Shown: one piece after another, positions 52,299 through 60,689 of the stretch
Position numbering within the stretch: the first letter of the stretch is position 1
Layout of the letters: each line of letters opens with the position of its first letter
Source of the DNA: Brachybacterium paraconglomeratum
Lineage (GTDB): Bacteria; Actinomycetota; Actinomycetes; Actinomycetales; Dermabacteraceae
Assembly (NCBI RefSeq): GCF_003994255.1
Contig: NZ_ML133854.1
Coordinates: 146,208 to 210,207 of the forward strand
Length of the DNA: 64,000 nucleotides
Reading direction: 5' to 3'
Made by a program: the position numbers and the translations under genes
Notes under the pieces: model-generated
Seen by the model: only the letters and a program-made list of their open reading frames with translations
Told to the model about the DNA's origin: nothing
Database searches by the model: none

Positions 52299-53014
52299 GT
52301 GACGATCCTAGGCGCCGCGGCCTCGGCAGCGGGAGCGCCCGCACCGCCGCCCACCGCGGCATCACCGGCGTGCACACCCTTCGCGAGCCAGGACAGATCG
52401 CCGGAGTCGGTGTTGATCGCCAGGACCCGCGGACTGACCGCGCCGTAGCTCACGATCGACACCGAGGCGGGGCCCGCCTCCAGCCTCTGGAACATGTCCA
52501 GGTGCATGCCGAGCGCATCGGCCAGGACCGACTTGATGATGTCGCCGTGGCTCACCGCCACCCACACCGCTCCCGGACCGTGCTCGGCCTCGATCTCCGC
52601 ATCATGGCGTCGGATCGCCGCCACCGCCCTGGCCTGCATCCCCGTCATGGACTCGCCGCCGGGGAAGACGACCGCGGAGGGATGCGACTGCACGGTCCGC
52701 CACAGATCCTCCTTCGCGAGATCGTCGAGCCGGCGGCCCTGCCACCGGCCGTAGTCGCACTCCGTGATCTCCTCCTCGACCGACGAGGGCGGCGCGACCG
52801 CCTGTCGCTCGACGATGGCCCGGGCGGTCTCCCGGCAGCGTTCGAGAGGGCTGGAGACCACGCCGGCCACGGGCACTGCCGCGATCCTGTCGCCGGTCCG
52901 CGCCGCCTGGTCCCGTCCGTGAGCGTCGAGGGCGACACCGGGGGTCCGCCCTGCCAGCAGTCCTGTCGCATTGGCCGTGGTGCGACCGTGCCGCACGAGG
53001 AGAACTGTCGCCAT
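52295..53014 (-). CDS. Histidine phosphatase / phosphomutase (MSMEG_4193 family)
   Basis: 239 residues. LLVRHGRTTANA holds the catalytic His. VVSSPLERCRETA, ITECDYGRWQGR and WVAVSHGDIIKSVLADALGMHLD complete the histidine phosphatase fold, with the second His in SHGD. Substrate unknown. ATG 53014 has TACGCT 6 nt upstream (53026-53021), again at leaderless distance, and also GGAGGA, which touches the ATG and is too close to be a functional binding site. Confidence 0.88.
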   Translation of the reverse strand: MATVLLVRHGRTTANATGLLAGRTPGVALDAHGRDQAARTGDRIAAVPVAGVVSSPLERCRETARAIVERQAVAPPSSVEEEITECDYGRWQGRRLDDLAKEDLWRTVQSHPSAVVFPGGESMTGMQARAVAAIRRHDAEIEAEHGPGAVWVAVSHGDIIKSVLADALGMHLDMFQRLEAGPASVSIVSYGAVSPRVLAINTDSGDLSWLAKGVHAGDAAVGGGAGAPAAEAAAPRIVT

Positions 53015-53151
53015 TCCTCCAGCGTAGCGAGGCTGGGGAGACCTGCTCCACCACCTGCCCGTCAGCGCCCGCGATCCACGGCATCGTGCTGAGCCCCGGG
53101 CGAGTAGGGTCTCGACGACTGGGCGCGGAGCACGCCGGGGAGGGGCAACCG

Positions 53152-54030
53152 ATGGATGACAGGCCGACGGACGGTACGAGGGACCAGAACAGCGCGGACG
53201 TCGTCGAGCTCACCGGGCGGCTCCTCTGCGCTGACCTCACCGAGGCCTCCACGGTCCGGCAGCACCTGCCCGAGCACATCGCCCTCACCCGCGCCGAGCC
53301 CGGATGCTTCCGCTTCGAGGTCGAGCCGACCGAGGACCCGCTGGTCTGGACCGTCGTCGAGCAGTTCGTGGACCGTGCGGCTTTCGATGCGCACCAGGCG
53401 AGGGTTCGCACGAGCCGCTGGCTCGAGGCCACCGCAGGGATCGCACGGGACTACGTCATCTCGACCCGGGATTCGCTCGACGAGGTGAGCGCCGTTGCCC
53501 CCTCGCCAATGCTGCGCCGGCTTCGCGCCTCCGACGCCCCAGCGGTGCATGCCGCGTTCGGATCGGCCGACGACATGGCTCGTCAGGGCGACGTGACCAC
53601 GCTGGCGGAGGCCGAGCGGTATGTCGCGCGCCTGCTCGCGGAGGACTCACCGCATGAGCCCTGGGCGATCGCCGAGGGCGAGGAGCTGATCGGGCTCATC
53701 GCCGTCACCGTCGACGAGGAGAACCTCAGCGGCTGGTTCTGGTACTGGGTGACGCACCGTGCCCGCGGACGCGGCCTCACCGCCCGCGCCGCCGCGACTG
53801 TCGCGCAGTGGGCGCTCACCGAGCGCGGCCTCGAGCGACTCGAGCTCGGGCACCGCGTGAACAACCCGGCCTCAGGCGCCGTCGCGCGAGCGGCGGGCTT
53901 CGCCAAGGAAGGCACCGAGCGCGGCAAGTTCCTCATCGACGGCCAGCGTTTCGATGTCGACACCTACGGCCGGCTGCGCACGGACCCGGCCCCGGCCTTC
54001 GACTCCCTGCCCCTGCGCGCCGGCGAATGA
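53152..54030 (+). CDS. ABM-domain / GNAT fusion protein
   Basis: 292 residues with two domains. Residues ~12-105 are an antibiotic-biosynthesis-monooxygenase-like ferredoxin fold (TVRQHLPEHIALTRAEPGCFRFEVEPTEDPLVWTVVEQFVDRAAFDAHQ). Residues ~115-285 are a RimJ/RimL-type GNAT (MLRRLRASDAPAVHAAFG, WAIAEGEELIGLIAV, GRGLTARAAATVAQWAL, VNNPASGAVARAAGFAKEGTERGKFLIDGQRFDVDTYGRL). The frame is continuous, so it is a real fusion rather than two genes. Function unknown. ATG 53152 follows GAGGGGC. Confidence 0.82.
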   Translation: MDDRPTDGTRDQNSADVVELTGRLLCADLTEASTVRQHLPEHIALTRAEPGCFRFEVEPTEDPLVWTVVEQFVDRAAFDAHQARVRTSRWLEATAGIARDYVISTRDSLDEVSAVAPSPMLRRLRASDAPAVHAAFGSADDMARQGDVTTLAEAERYVARLLAEDSPHEPWAIAEGEELIGLIAVTVDEENLSGWFWYWVTHRARGRGLTARAAATVAQWALTERGLERLELGHRVNNPASGAVARAAGFAKEGTERGKFLIDGQRFDVDTYGRLRTDPAPAFDSLPLRAGE

Positions 54031-54123
54031 CCGCGCGAGCCGCTATGCCACCGCCGCGTCACGCAGCTGCAGTCGGCGCACCCCGGGACGTATCCTGGCT
54101 CACACGGCATTGGAGGGATCGTG

Positions 54124-54297
54124 ATGAGCGCGTCGCAGCACAAGCCCGTTCATGACCACGCGCCGGGACCGGGGGAGGAGACCCCGCTCCCGGAGCTCGA
54201 GGCGGATGAGACCGTCGCGCCGCGCCCCGAGGAGGAGATCGCGGATCTGCTGCGCGCCGATCCCGCCACGGAGGTGCCGGAGCCTGCGGCCGACTGA
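54124..54297 (+). CDS. Small acidic protein (57 residues)
   Basis: Starts at ATG 54124 behind GGAGG (GTG 54121 possible). Reads MSASQHKPVHDH and continues as a Glu/Pro/Ala-rich, strongly acidic chain ending AAD. No known family and no membrane segment; probably disordered. Codon use fits the chromosome and a TATCCT lies 30 nt upstream, so it looks like a real short gene, though evidence is limited. Confidence 0.5.
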   Translation: MSASQHKPVHDHAPGPGEETPLPELEADETVAPRPEEEIADLLRADPATEVPEPAAD

Positions 54298-54329
54298 CCC
54301 GTCGGCCCTGGAGCGGCCCGCGCCCGGGC

Positions 54330-54500
54330 TCAGAAGACGATGAGGCAGCCGAGCCCGAACAGGATGAGGAACGCGAACAGCGCGATGCTCACGAAGTTGT
54401 TCTCGGCGGAGCTCGGCTCCCGATCCTCCGGCGTCCAGCCCTCGATCGTCGGCGGCGTCGTCGTGATCTCGTTCTCGACGGGGTGATGTGTCGTGTTCAT
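54330..54500 (-). CDS. Small tail-anchored membrane protein (norZ operon)
   Basis: 56 residues: a polar N terminus (TTHHPVENEITTTPPTIEGW) and one C-terminal membrane segment (FVSIALFAFLILFGLGCLIVF). Its ATG overlaps the stop of the preceding gene by 4 nt. It is the last gene of the norZ operon; small single-span proteins of this kind often stabilise heme-copper-type complexes, but that is inference. Confidence 0.65.
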   Translation of the reverse strand: MNTTHHPVENEITTTPPTIEGWTPEDREPSSAENNFVSIALFAFLILFGLGCLIVF

Positions 54501-55009
54501 AGTGCTGCCACCAATCTGCTCGCTTCGGTCCAGGTCGAGATTGTCAGGATGACGAAGACGACCACGATGAACGCCGTGTACGTCCATCGCTGGGCGTGAT
54601 CAGCCCGCCAGAACCGCCGCACGCTGACCACGCCGTTGACGGCGGCGAGCGCGCAGAGCGCCAGGCCCACGGGGCCGGCGATCCACCCAGCGAGGCTCAG
54701 GAGCGGGATGAGGACGGGTATCGCCACATAGGTGATCGTGCACCGCAGCGCGGAGATCACGACGGCGACGCGGAAGGCCCGGTGCGCCCCGGCGCCTGAA
54801 CTCGGCGCGGGCTCGCGGATCCCCAGCAGCCAGCGCATCGCCCTGTCGGCGGCCCGGTCGGAGCGGAACGCGGTGCGCCCGCTCGCTGCGCCGGGGCCGA
54901 CGGGGCACGCGGCACGGGACCCCGCTGGGACGGGGGTCTCAGCGGCGACGTCCTCGGGAGCGACGTCCTCGGGAGCGACGTTCTCGGGGGCGAGGGAGGA
55001 GTGCATCAC
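54497..55009 (-). CDS. Membrane protein of the norZ operon (about 170 residues)
   Basis: Starts GTG 55009 or ATG 55006. The first ~70 residues are Ala/Pro-rich with a repeated PEDVAPEDVA. Then come about three membrane segments (VAVVISALRCTITYVAIPVLIPLLSLAGW, GPVGLALCALAAVNGVV and WTYTAFIVVVFVILTISTW). Family not recognised. It overlaps the genes on both sides by 4 nt, so it is translationally coupled within the operon. Confidence 0.65.
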   Translation of the reverse strand: MMHSSLAPENVAPEDVAPEDVAAETPVPAGSRAACPVGPGAASGRTAFRSDRAADRAMRWLLGIREPAPSSGAGAHRAFRVAVVISALRCTITYVAIPVLIPLLSLAGWIAGPVGLALCALAAVNGVVSVRRFWRADHAQRWTYTAFIVVVFVILTISTWTEASRLVAAL

Positions 55010-55332
55010 TCCTCCTGCCCCTGCTGCTCCCGCGGATCCTGCTGGGTCCGCGTGCGGTTGCTCCGCCAGAGTGCCCGCACGCCCGAGGCCGCGACCAGCA
55101 GGGCCGCTGCGCCGATGAGACCACCGGTGAAGAAGCCCCAGTACATGGGCTGGACGCTGGTAAAGCCGTCGCCCTCGCCGATGCCGCTGCCGATCAGGAT
55201 GCCGAAGAACGGCGCGAGCAGGGCGACCACGAGCCCGACCATGATCCGTCGGAAGCCCGGCGGGGTGGGGGCGAGGACTACCCGGCGGCCCGGCGTGGGG
55301 ATGCTCTGCGGGGAGGGGGCTCGCTCACTCAT
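55006..55332 (-). CDS. Small two-span membrane protein (norZ operon)
   Basis: 108 residues. ATG 55332 has AGGAGG at 9 nt spacing. Two membrane segments (MVGLVVALLAPFFGILIGSGIG and YWGFFTGGLIGAAALLVAAS) and a basic/Gln-rich tail. Family not recognised. It overlaps the SPFH gene by 8 nt and the next gene by 4 nt. Confidence 0.65.
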   Translation of the reverse strand: MSERAPSPQSIPTPGRRVVLAPTPPGFRRIMVGLVVALLAPFFGILIGSGIGEGDGFTSVQPMYWGFFTGGLIGAAALLVAASGVRALWRSNRTRTQQDPREQQGQEE

Positions 55333-56209
55333 GATCATCGTCCTCCTGAGGGGTCGCCGCCGTCTGCGGCGGGCGGGGGTGGGCGGTGCTCGACGGGGTG
55401 GTGCTCGGGCTCGGGACACTGATGGGGGCGACCGCCTCGTCCTCGGGGGCGAAGTTCTTCAGCGCCCCCATCACCGGGCCGATGATGTCCATCGGCAGCG
55501 GGAACACGACGGTCGAGTTCTGGTCCGCGCCCAGCTCCAGCAGGGTCTGGAGATAGCGCAGCTGGAGCGAACCGGGGGCCTCGCTCAGCACGAGCGCCGC
55601 ATCGCGCAGCTCGGTGGAGGCCTCGAGCTCACCGTGCGCGCTGATCACCTTCGCGCGCCGTTCGCGCTCGGCCTCGGCCTGACGGGCCATTGCCCGCTGC
55701 ATCAGCTCGGGGATCTCCACGTCCTTGATCTCGACGACGGACACCTCCACACCCCACGGCACCGCCTGCTGGGCGATCGAGCGGTAGAGGTCCTCGTTGA
55801 GGTCCGCGCGGTGGGCCAGGAGCGTGTCGAGGTCCGCGCGGCCCACCACGGAGCGCAGCGTGGTCTGGGCGTACTGGGAGGTGGCGACCGCGTGGTTCTC
55901 CACCTCCATGACGGAGCGCACGGGGTCTGCGACCTTGAACATCACCACGGCGTTGACGCGGGCGGTGACGTTGTCACGGGTGATGACCTCCTGGGGCGGG
56001 ATCGTCAGGGTGACCACGCGCATGTCGACCCGCACGGAGCGGTCCAGATACGGCAGCAGGAGCACCAGCCCGGGGCCGATCGCGCCGCGCAGCCGGCCCA
56101 GCCGGAAGATGACCAGGCGCTCGTACTCGCGCACCACGCGCAGCGAGGCGATGAGCACGATGAGCACGAGGGCGGCCACGATGATGCCGAGGAGCATGCT
56201 GCTAGGCAT
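55325..56209 (-). CDS. SPFH/Band 7 (stomatin-like) protein
   Basis: 294 residues. One N-terminal membrane segment (MLLGIIVAALVLIVLIASL) precedes an SPFH domain with VVREYERLVIFRLGRLRGAIGPGLVLLLPYLDR, DMRVVTLTIPPQEVITRDNVTARVNAVVMFKV and VGRADLDTLLAHR. A coiled coil (MARQAEAERERRAKVISAHGELEAS) and a Pro-rich tail follow. These proteins scaffold membrane microdomains. Placement in a norZ operon suggests help with assembly or stability of the reductase; that is inference. It overlaps both neighbours by 8 nt. Confidence 0.88.
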   Translation of the reverse strand: MPSSMLLGIIVAALVLIVLIASLRVVREYERLVIFRLGRLRGAIGPGLVLLLPYLDRSVRVDMRVVTLTIPPQEVITRDNVTARVNAVVMFKVADPVRSVMEVENHAVATSQYAQTTLRSVVGRADLDTLLAHRADLNEDLYRSIAQQAVPWGVEVSVVEIKDVEIPELMQRAMARQAEAERERRAKVISAHGELEASTELRDAALVLSEAPGSLQLRYLQTLLELGADQNSTVVFPLPMDIIGPVMGALKNFAPEDEAVAPISVPSPSTTPSSTAHPRPPQTAATPQEDDDHE

Positions 56210-56915
56210 GGGTGTCGGAGTCCCTTCCGTCGGAGGCGTAGCGGGTCCGGCCGAGGACCAGCGGGGTGATGCCGTCCGTCGGCGCCCGACGGTCGGAGGA
56301 GTAGGAGGTGCGGCGGCGCTGGAGCGCCTCCAGCGCTTCGGCCCGGTCCTCGAGGTTCTCGTCCAGCGAGCGGAACAGCACGCCCTCGGGATCCACGGGG
56401 GTGCGCCGTAGGTGGGACCACAGCGGCAGGGACAGGAGGGCAACGGGAGCGGCGGTGACGAGCAGCAGCAGCTGGCTCAGCCCGCTCTCGACGGTGAACG
56501 CCGCACCGAGCGGCCAGAGGATGGCCAGGACGCTCACCGCGCAGGCGATGCCGCGGTGGAACCGTGCGGATTCCGAGGACGGCCACGGGTCGACCTCGTG
56601 GCGCATCTCCCGGCCGTCGTCCGAGGTGGTGCAGGTGTCCTTGATGGGGCACGCATTGCACACCGAGGGCTTGCCCCGGTAGCGCATGACGCGGTTGTCC
56701 GGGTCGAAGGACTGCGGCCACAGCCACTGGTCCTCCGGGCACAGCCACGCGTCGTGGTCCTCGTGGTAGACGAAGCCGGTGGTCTGGTTCGCGTCGTGCA
56801 GGGTGTGCACCCGCTTCGCGAGCCGGTCGATGCCGTGGGCGGCGAGGACCAGCGCGATGCCGTAGGCGGCGGAGAGCCACGCGGCGATCTCGATGCTCTG
56901 GAGCCAGCCCGTCAT
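56202..56915 (-). CDS. Membrane protein with four-Cys motif (norZ operon)
   Basis: 237 residues. A first membrane segment (~7-27) is followed by a soluble loop with C59 and the C86-x2-C89-x5-C95 motif (SVCNACPIKDTCTTSDDGREM), then two more membrane segments (~122-165) and a charged tail. The Cys spacing recalls the CxxCxxxxxC zinc motif seen in some transposase C termini, but nothing else here is transposase-like. It might bind zinc or an Fe-S cluster. Its ATG overlaps the norZ stop by 4 nt. Not a family I can name. Confidence 0.65.
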   Translation of the reverse strand: MTGWLQSIEIAAWLSAAYGIALVLAAHGIDRLAKRVHTLHDANQTTGFVYHEDHDAWLCPEDQWLWPQSFDPDNRVMRYRGKPSVCNACPIKDTCTTSDDGREMRHEVDPWPSSESARFHRGIACAVSVLAILWPLGAAFTVESGLSQLLLLVTAAPVALLSLPLWSHLRRTPVDPEGVLFRSLDENLEDRAEALEALQRRRTSYSSDRRAPTDGITPLVLGRTRYASDGRDSDTHA

Positions 56916-59350
56916 GGCAGCGGGTCCTCACCGGCCGCCTCGTCACGCCGACGATCGGAGGCGTAGCGGGTAGAGGCCGCGTTCTCGGAGCGTCCCGCAG
57001 CGGTGCTCCCGCTGACGGGCGTCCGCAGGCCGGTGCGGTCCTCGCGCGCCTCGGGGGTCTCGTACACGAAGAGGGTCTCCGGCTCCATCTGGGTGACGGT
57101 CGCGCGGATCGCGTGCCGCACACCGAGCCACGTGATGTACACGAAGGGCAGGATCCCGCCGACGATGAACAGGACGTCACCGGGCAGGCGCATCCACTCC
57201 AGGACCAGGTTCTCCGTCTGGGTCAGGTAGGCCAGCGACCGTGCCTCGACATAGCCCTCGCTGACCGACGCCCACAGCTGGAGCACGCCGAGCGGCAGCA
57301 GCGTCGCGAAGACCATCCAGGCCAGGCCGATGTTCAGCGACCAGAAGGACAGCTTGGCCAGGCGATCGGGCCACTTCTCGGGCGTGATGATGTAGCGCAG
57401 CGCGAACAGGGCCAGGCCCACGGCGAGCATGCCGTACACGCCCATCATCGAGCCGTGCGCATGGTTCGCGGTCAGCGCTGTGCCGATCTGGTAGTAGGAC
57501 ACGATCGGCAGGTTCACCAGGAATCCGAACACGCCGGCGCCCAGGAAGTTCCAGAAGCCGACGGCCACGAGGAACATGACCGCCCAGCGGTGGGGGAAGG
57601 GTGCGGTGGTGCGCGATTCCTGTCGGGCGCCGAGCTGCAGGAAGGTCCATGCCTCGACGGTGAGGAAGGTCAGCGGGATGACCTCCAGCGCCGAGAACAC
57701 GGCGCCCAGCGCCATGTGCTCGACGGGCGTGCCGGAGAAGTACAGGTGGTGCATCGTGCCGATGACGCCGCCGGCGGAGTAGAGGATGACGTCCAGCAGG
57801 ATGATCTGGATGGCGATGCGCCTGCGCACCACGCCGAGCATCACGAAGATGTACGCGACCATCACGGTGGTGAACAGCTCGAGGAAGTCCTCGACCCACA
57901 GGTGGACCACCCAGAACCGCCAGAACTCGGCGACGGTCAGGTGCGACTCGTTGGTCGCCAGCAGGCCCACGGCGTAGAACGCGGGGATCGCGAGCGCCGC
58001 GTACATGAACAGCCACGGCATGTTGAACTTCGACTCGGTGCGCAGGCGCGAGCGGATCGCGCGCACGATGATCAGGAACCACAGCGCGAGCCCGATGGTC
58101 AGCAGGATCTGGAACATGCGGGGCAGGTCCAGGTACTCCCACTGCTGGGTGAAGAAGAGCGAGCCCTCCGCCCACTGGGGTCCGTAGATGCTGATGGCGG
58201 TGCCGCCGAACATGCCGACCACCACGAGCGCGAGCGCGCCGAGCAGGCCGTAGGAGAGGTAGTGCTGCCCCTTCGGCTCCCGGCCCGAGATGATCGGGGC
58301 GAGGAAGATCGCGGCCGCCAGGAACGAGGCCGCGGTCCACAGCAGGGACAGCTGCACATGCCAGGTGCGGGCGAGGTTGAAGGGGAAGATCTGGGCAAGG
58401 TCGACGCCGAAGAAGCCCTGGATCTCGACCCGGTAGTGCTCGACGGACGCGCCGACCACGGACTGGATGAGGAACAGCAGCGCGACGACGAGGAAGAACC
58501 AGGCGGTGGACTTCTGCGCCTTCGTGATCCCGACCGTGCCGGGCTGCAGGAAGCGCAGCGACGTGGTGTCGTTGCCCTTCCAGCCGAGCTTGCTGCTCCA
58601 GCGCCCGTAGACCGCGAACAGCAGGCCGAGGCCCACCAGCAGGGCGACCAGGGAGATCGCGGACCACACCAGGATGTCGGCCGTCGGATGGTTGTCGACC
58701 CGCGGCTCGGCCGGCCAGTTGTTCGTGTAGGAGTAGCCGAGGCCCGGGCGCTCGGCAGCGCTCGCCCACGCGGTCCAGGCGTAGAAGGCGGTGAGATCGT
58801 GGATGTCCTCGGGGGCGGTGATCGCCTCGGGGATGAGCCCGTTCGCGGTGGTCGGATCGCCGAAGAACTCCGCGTAGTGCTCCTGGATCGCCTCGAAGGC
58901 GCTGATCTGCTCGTCGGTGAACACGAGCGTGCCGGTCGCCTCGTCGTACCGGTTGGTGCGCTGCATCTGCGAGGTCGCGACCGAAGGGTCCTGGACGCCC
59001 TGGCTGGTGAGCTGTTCGGCGATGTGCTCGCTGCTCAGACGGAGGTACTCCGCGGTGTAGTCCGGGCCCAGGTAGGCGCCGTGGCCCATCACCGAGCCGT
59101 ACTGCTGCAGGCCCCGCGCGAGGAAGATGTTCTGGCCGCGGGTGATGTCCTCCTGCGTGAGGATCTCCTCGCCGCTCTCGCTGACCACCCGCTCCGGCAG
59201 GGGCATCGAGTCGGTGTAGGTCCGGTAGGCGAGCACCCCCATCACCATGAAGCCGAAGATCAGGACGAGGGCGACGCCCTGGACCCATCCCTTCGAGAGG
59301 GAGATCTCGGATCTAGACCGGGCGGGGGAGTCCTTGTCGGTGACACTCAC
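56912..59350 (-). CDS. norZ: Quinol-dependent nitric oxide reductase (qNor)
   Basis: About 812 residues with an N-terminal membrane helix and periplasmic domain (TQEDITRGQNIFLARGLQQYGSVMGHGAYLGPDYTAEYL), then a 12-helix heme-copper core. Ligand-bearing helices are ARTWHVQLSLLW, VVHLWVEDFLELFTTVMVAYIF (His and the FeB-region Glu), GTMHHLYFSGTP and ANHAHGSMMGVYG. It reduces NO to N2O with electrons from menaquinol. GTG 59350 was chosen; the extension to 59530 lacks homology. It leads a six-gene operon of membrane proteins. A Crp/Fnr regulator is divergent. No other denitrification gene is in view, so NO detoxification is likely. Confidence 0.94.
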   Translation of the reverse strand: MSVTDKDSPARSRSEISLSKGWVQGVALVLIFGFMVMGVLAYRTYTDSMPLPERVVSESGEEILTQEDITRGQNIFLARGLQQYGSVMGHGAYLGPDYTAEYLRLSSEHIAEQLTSQGVQDPSVATSQMQRTNRYDEATGTLVFTDEQISAFEAIQEHYAEFFGDPTTANGLIPEAITAPEDIHDLTAFYAWTAWASAAERPGLGYSYTNNWPAEPRVDNHPTADILVWSAISLVALLVGLGLLFAVYGRWSSKLGWKGNDTTSLRFLQPGTVGITKAQKSTAWFFLVVALLFLIQSVVGASVEHYRVEIQGFFGVDLAQIFPFNLARTWHVQLSLLWTAASFLAAAIFLAPIISGREPKGQHYLSYGLLGALALVVVGMFGGTAISIYGPQWAEGSLFFTQQWEYLDLPRMFQILLTIGLALWFLIIVRAIRSRLRTESKFNMPWLFMYAALAIPAFYAVGLLATNESHLTVAEFWRFWVVHLWVEDFLELFTTVMVAYIFVMLGVVRRRIAIQIILLDVILYSAGGVIGTMHHLYFSGTPVEHMALGAVFSALEVIPLTFLTVEAWTFLQLGARQESRTTAPFPHRWAVMFLVAVGFWNFLGAGVFGFLVNLPIVSYYQIGTALTANHAHGSMMGVYGMLAVGLALFALRYIITPEKWPDRLAKLSFWSLNIGLAWMVFATLLPLGVLQLWASVSEGYVEARSLAYLTQTENLVLEWMRLPGDVLFIVGGILPFVYITWLGVRHAIRATVTQMEPETLFVYETPEAREDRTGLRTPVSGSTAAGRSENAASTRYASDRRRDEAAGEDPLP

Positions 59351-59517
59351 GAGGCTGAATCCATCCTGTGCGGAGGCGTCGCGACGCGGGGCCGCTCCAC
59401 CTGGGCGACGGGAGGCACGGCACCCTCGCGGCACGGCCTGGTCGTGCGGCGGGGGAAGGGCGCCGTGACCTCCCTCGAAGCTGGGCACAGCATCACCTGG
59501 GAGTCCCGGATCGAGAA

Positions 59518-59529
59518 TGACGTGCGTCA
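59518..59529. promoter_or_regulatory. Fnr/Dnr-like box 1
   Basis: TGAC-GTGC-GTCA, a perfect inverted repeat with the 4-nt spacing of Fnr-family sites; TGAC/GTCA is the NO-regulator variant of TTGAT/ATCAA. Confidence 0.5.
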
Positions 59530-59556
59530 ATCGAGTCCATTTCGGGGCGCTGAGCC

Positions 59557-59568
59557 TGATCTGCGTCA
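59557..59568. promoter_or_regulatory. Fnr/Dnr-like box 2
   Basis: TGAT-CTGC-GTCA, same spacing, 39 bp from box 1 centre to centre. Confidence 0.45.
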
Positions 59569-59830
59569 GTCAAGTGCACGGCGACAGAGGCGTCCTCTGC
59601 GGTGGACGGGGCCGGTGGGTCGATGGGGCCGACGGGGCGCAGCGTCCACAGGCACAGGGCCGACGGGGCCTGGCGGCCGGGCCCTAAGGTCCGTCCCGGG
59701 GCGGTGCGCGGCGGCTATGGTGGTAGCGCGGCTGAGAGCTGTGGCGATGGAGCGCTGCAGCACTCGTGCTCGCAGGTCGTGGCATCCGCTACGACCTCCC
59801 GCGGCCCGCGCTCGCCGAGGAGGACTGACG

Positions 59831-60667
59831 GTGGCCCTGCAGGTCTCTCCCCACATGCCGGTGCGCAGCCCCGGCCGGCGCCGCACCATCCCTCTGCGCG
59901 TCCTGCCCATCCCGCACGAGTGCCCGCTGCCTGTGCGTCTGCAGGCACTGAGCCGGTCCCGCTGGTTCCACTCACTCGACGAGCGGCAGCTCCGGGCGCT
60001 CGATGCGCGCATGACGCGCTGCAGCTGGGGAGCCGGCGAGACTCTCTTCCGCGCCGGCGAGGGCGCCGATGCCCTGCACATCATCGCCGAGGGACGGGTC
60101 CGGCTCTCCCAGCGGGCCGCGGACGGCACCGAACGGGCCACCGACATCCTGGGGCCGAGCATGCCGCTCGGCGCTGTCGGGGTCGGCCGGCGCACCGTGC
60201 AGCGCGAGACCGCCGAGGCGCTGGTGGACACGTGCGCGCTGCGCATCGAGCAGGCGGTCTTCCATCAGATCCTGCTCGAGCACCCCACGGTCGCCGTGCG
60301 GGTGGTCGAGGCCGTCACGGACCGTCTCTCCCAGCTGCAGAACGAGACCGGCGGGTGGATGACCCGGCCCGTCGCCGCGCGGCTCGCCGCTGTGCTGCTA
60401 CGACTGTCCGTGAGGCTCGGCCGTGATCGCGGACATCGCGGGATCCTGCTGGACGTCCCCTTGTGCCGTGCCGATCTCGCCGGTCTCACCGGCTCGACGC
60501 CCGAGTCCGTCTCCCGGGTGCTCAGCCGGTGGAAGGAGGAGGCGATCATCGACTCCGGCCGGCGCTGGGTCGCGCTGCTGGACGTCGAGCACCTGCGTCG
60601 GACCGCAGCCGAGGGGTGGGACGGGGCCGTCGCCGTGGGCGACGAGCCTCGACTGCGCTCGAGCTGA
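59831..60667 (+). CDS. Crp/Fnr-family transcription regulator
   Basis: 278 residues. Residues ~40-160 form the cyclic-nucleotide-binding-like sensor (LDARMTRCSWGAGETLFRAGEGADALHIIAEGRVRLSQ). The C-terminal winged helix has LAGLTGSTPESVSRVLSRWKEEAIIDSG, the Crp HTH with the E-S-V-S-R recognition helix. The N terminus lacks the four-Cys set of true Fnr, so an Fe-S oxygen sensor is unlikely; a heme-type NO sensor such as Dnr or a ligand sensor is possible. GTG 59831 follows GAGGAGGA. It is divergent from norZ, with two candidate boxes in between. Confidence 0.9.
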   Translation: MALQVSPHMPVRSPGRRRTIPLRVLPIPHECPLPVRLQALSRSRWFHSLDERQLRALDARMTRCSWGAGETLFRAGEGADALHIIAEGRVRLSQRAADGTERATDILGPSMPLGAVGVGRRTVQRETAEALVDTCALRIEQAVFHQILLEHPTVAVRVVEAVTDRLSQLQNETGGWMTRPVAARLAAVLLRLSVRLGRDRGHRGILLDVPLCRADLAGLTGSTPESVSRVLSRWKEEAIIDSGRRWVALLDVEHLRRTAAEGWDGAVAVGDEPRLRSS

Positions 60668-60689
60668 CAGGACTGGGCGAGCCCGCCCC

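Larger units (their letters stand above)
59351..59830. other. norZ-crp intergenic region
   Basis: 480 nt without a convincing gene. It holds two Fnr-like boxes (59518-59529 and 59557-59568) and the crp ribosome binding site. The rest is G+C-rich sequence without clear hairpins. Confidence 0.6.

Noticed and set aside
57113..60667. 1184-codon plus-strand frame spanning norZ and the Crp gene
   Set aside because: Only the part from 59831 has homology (Crp/Fnr). The rest is antisense to norZ.
59831..60667. True Fnr with oxygen-sensing Fe-S cluster
   Set aside because: Only one Cys lies near the N terminus; the needed cluster of Cys is absent.
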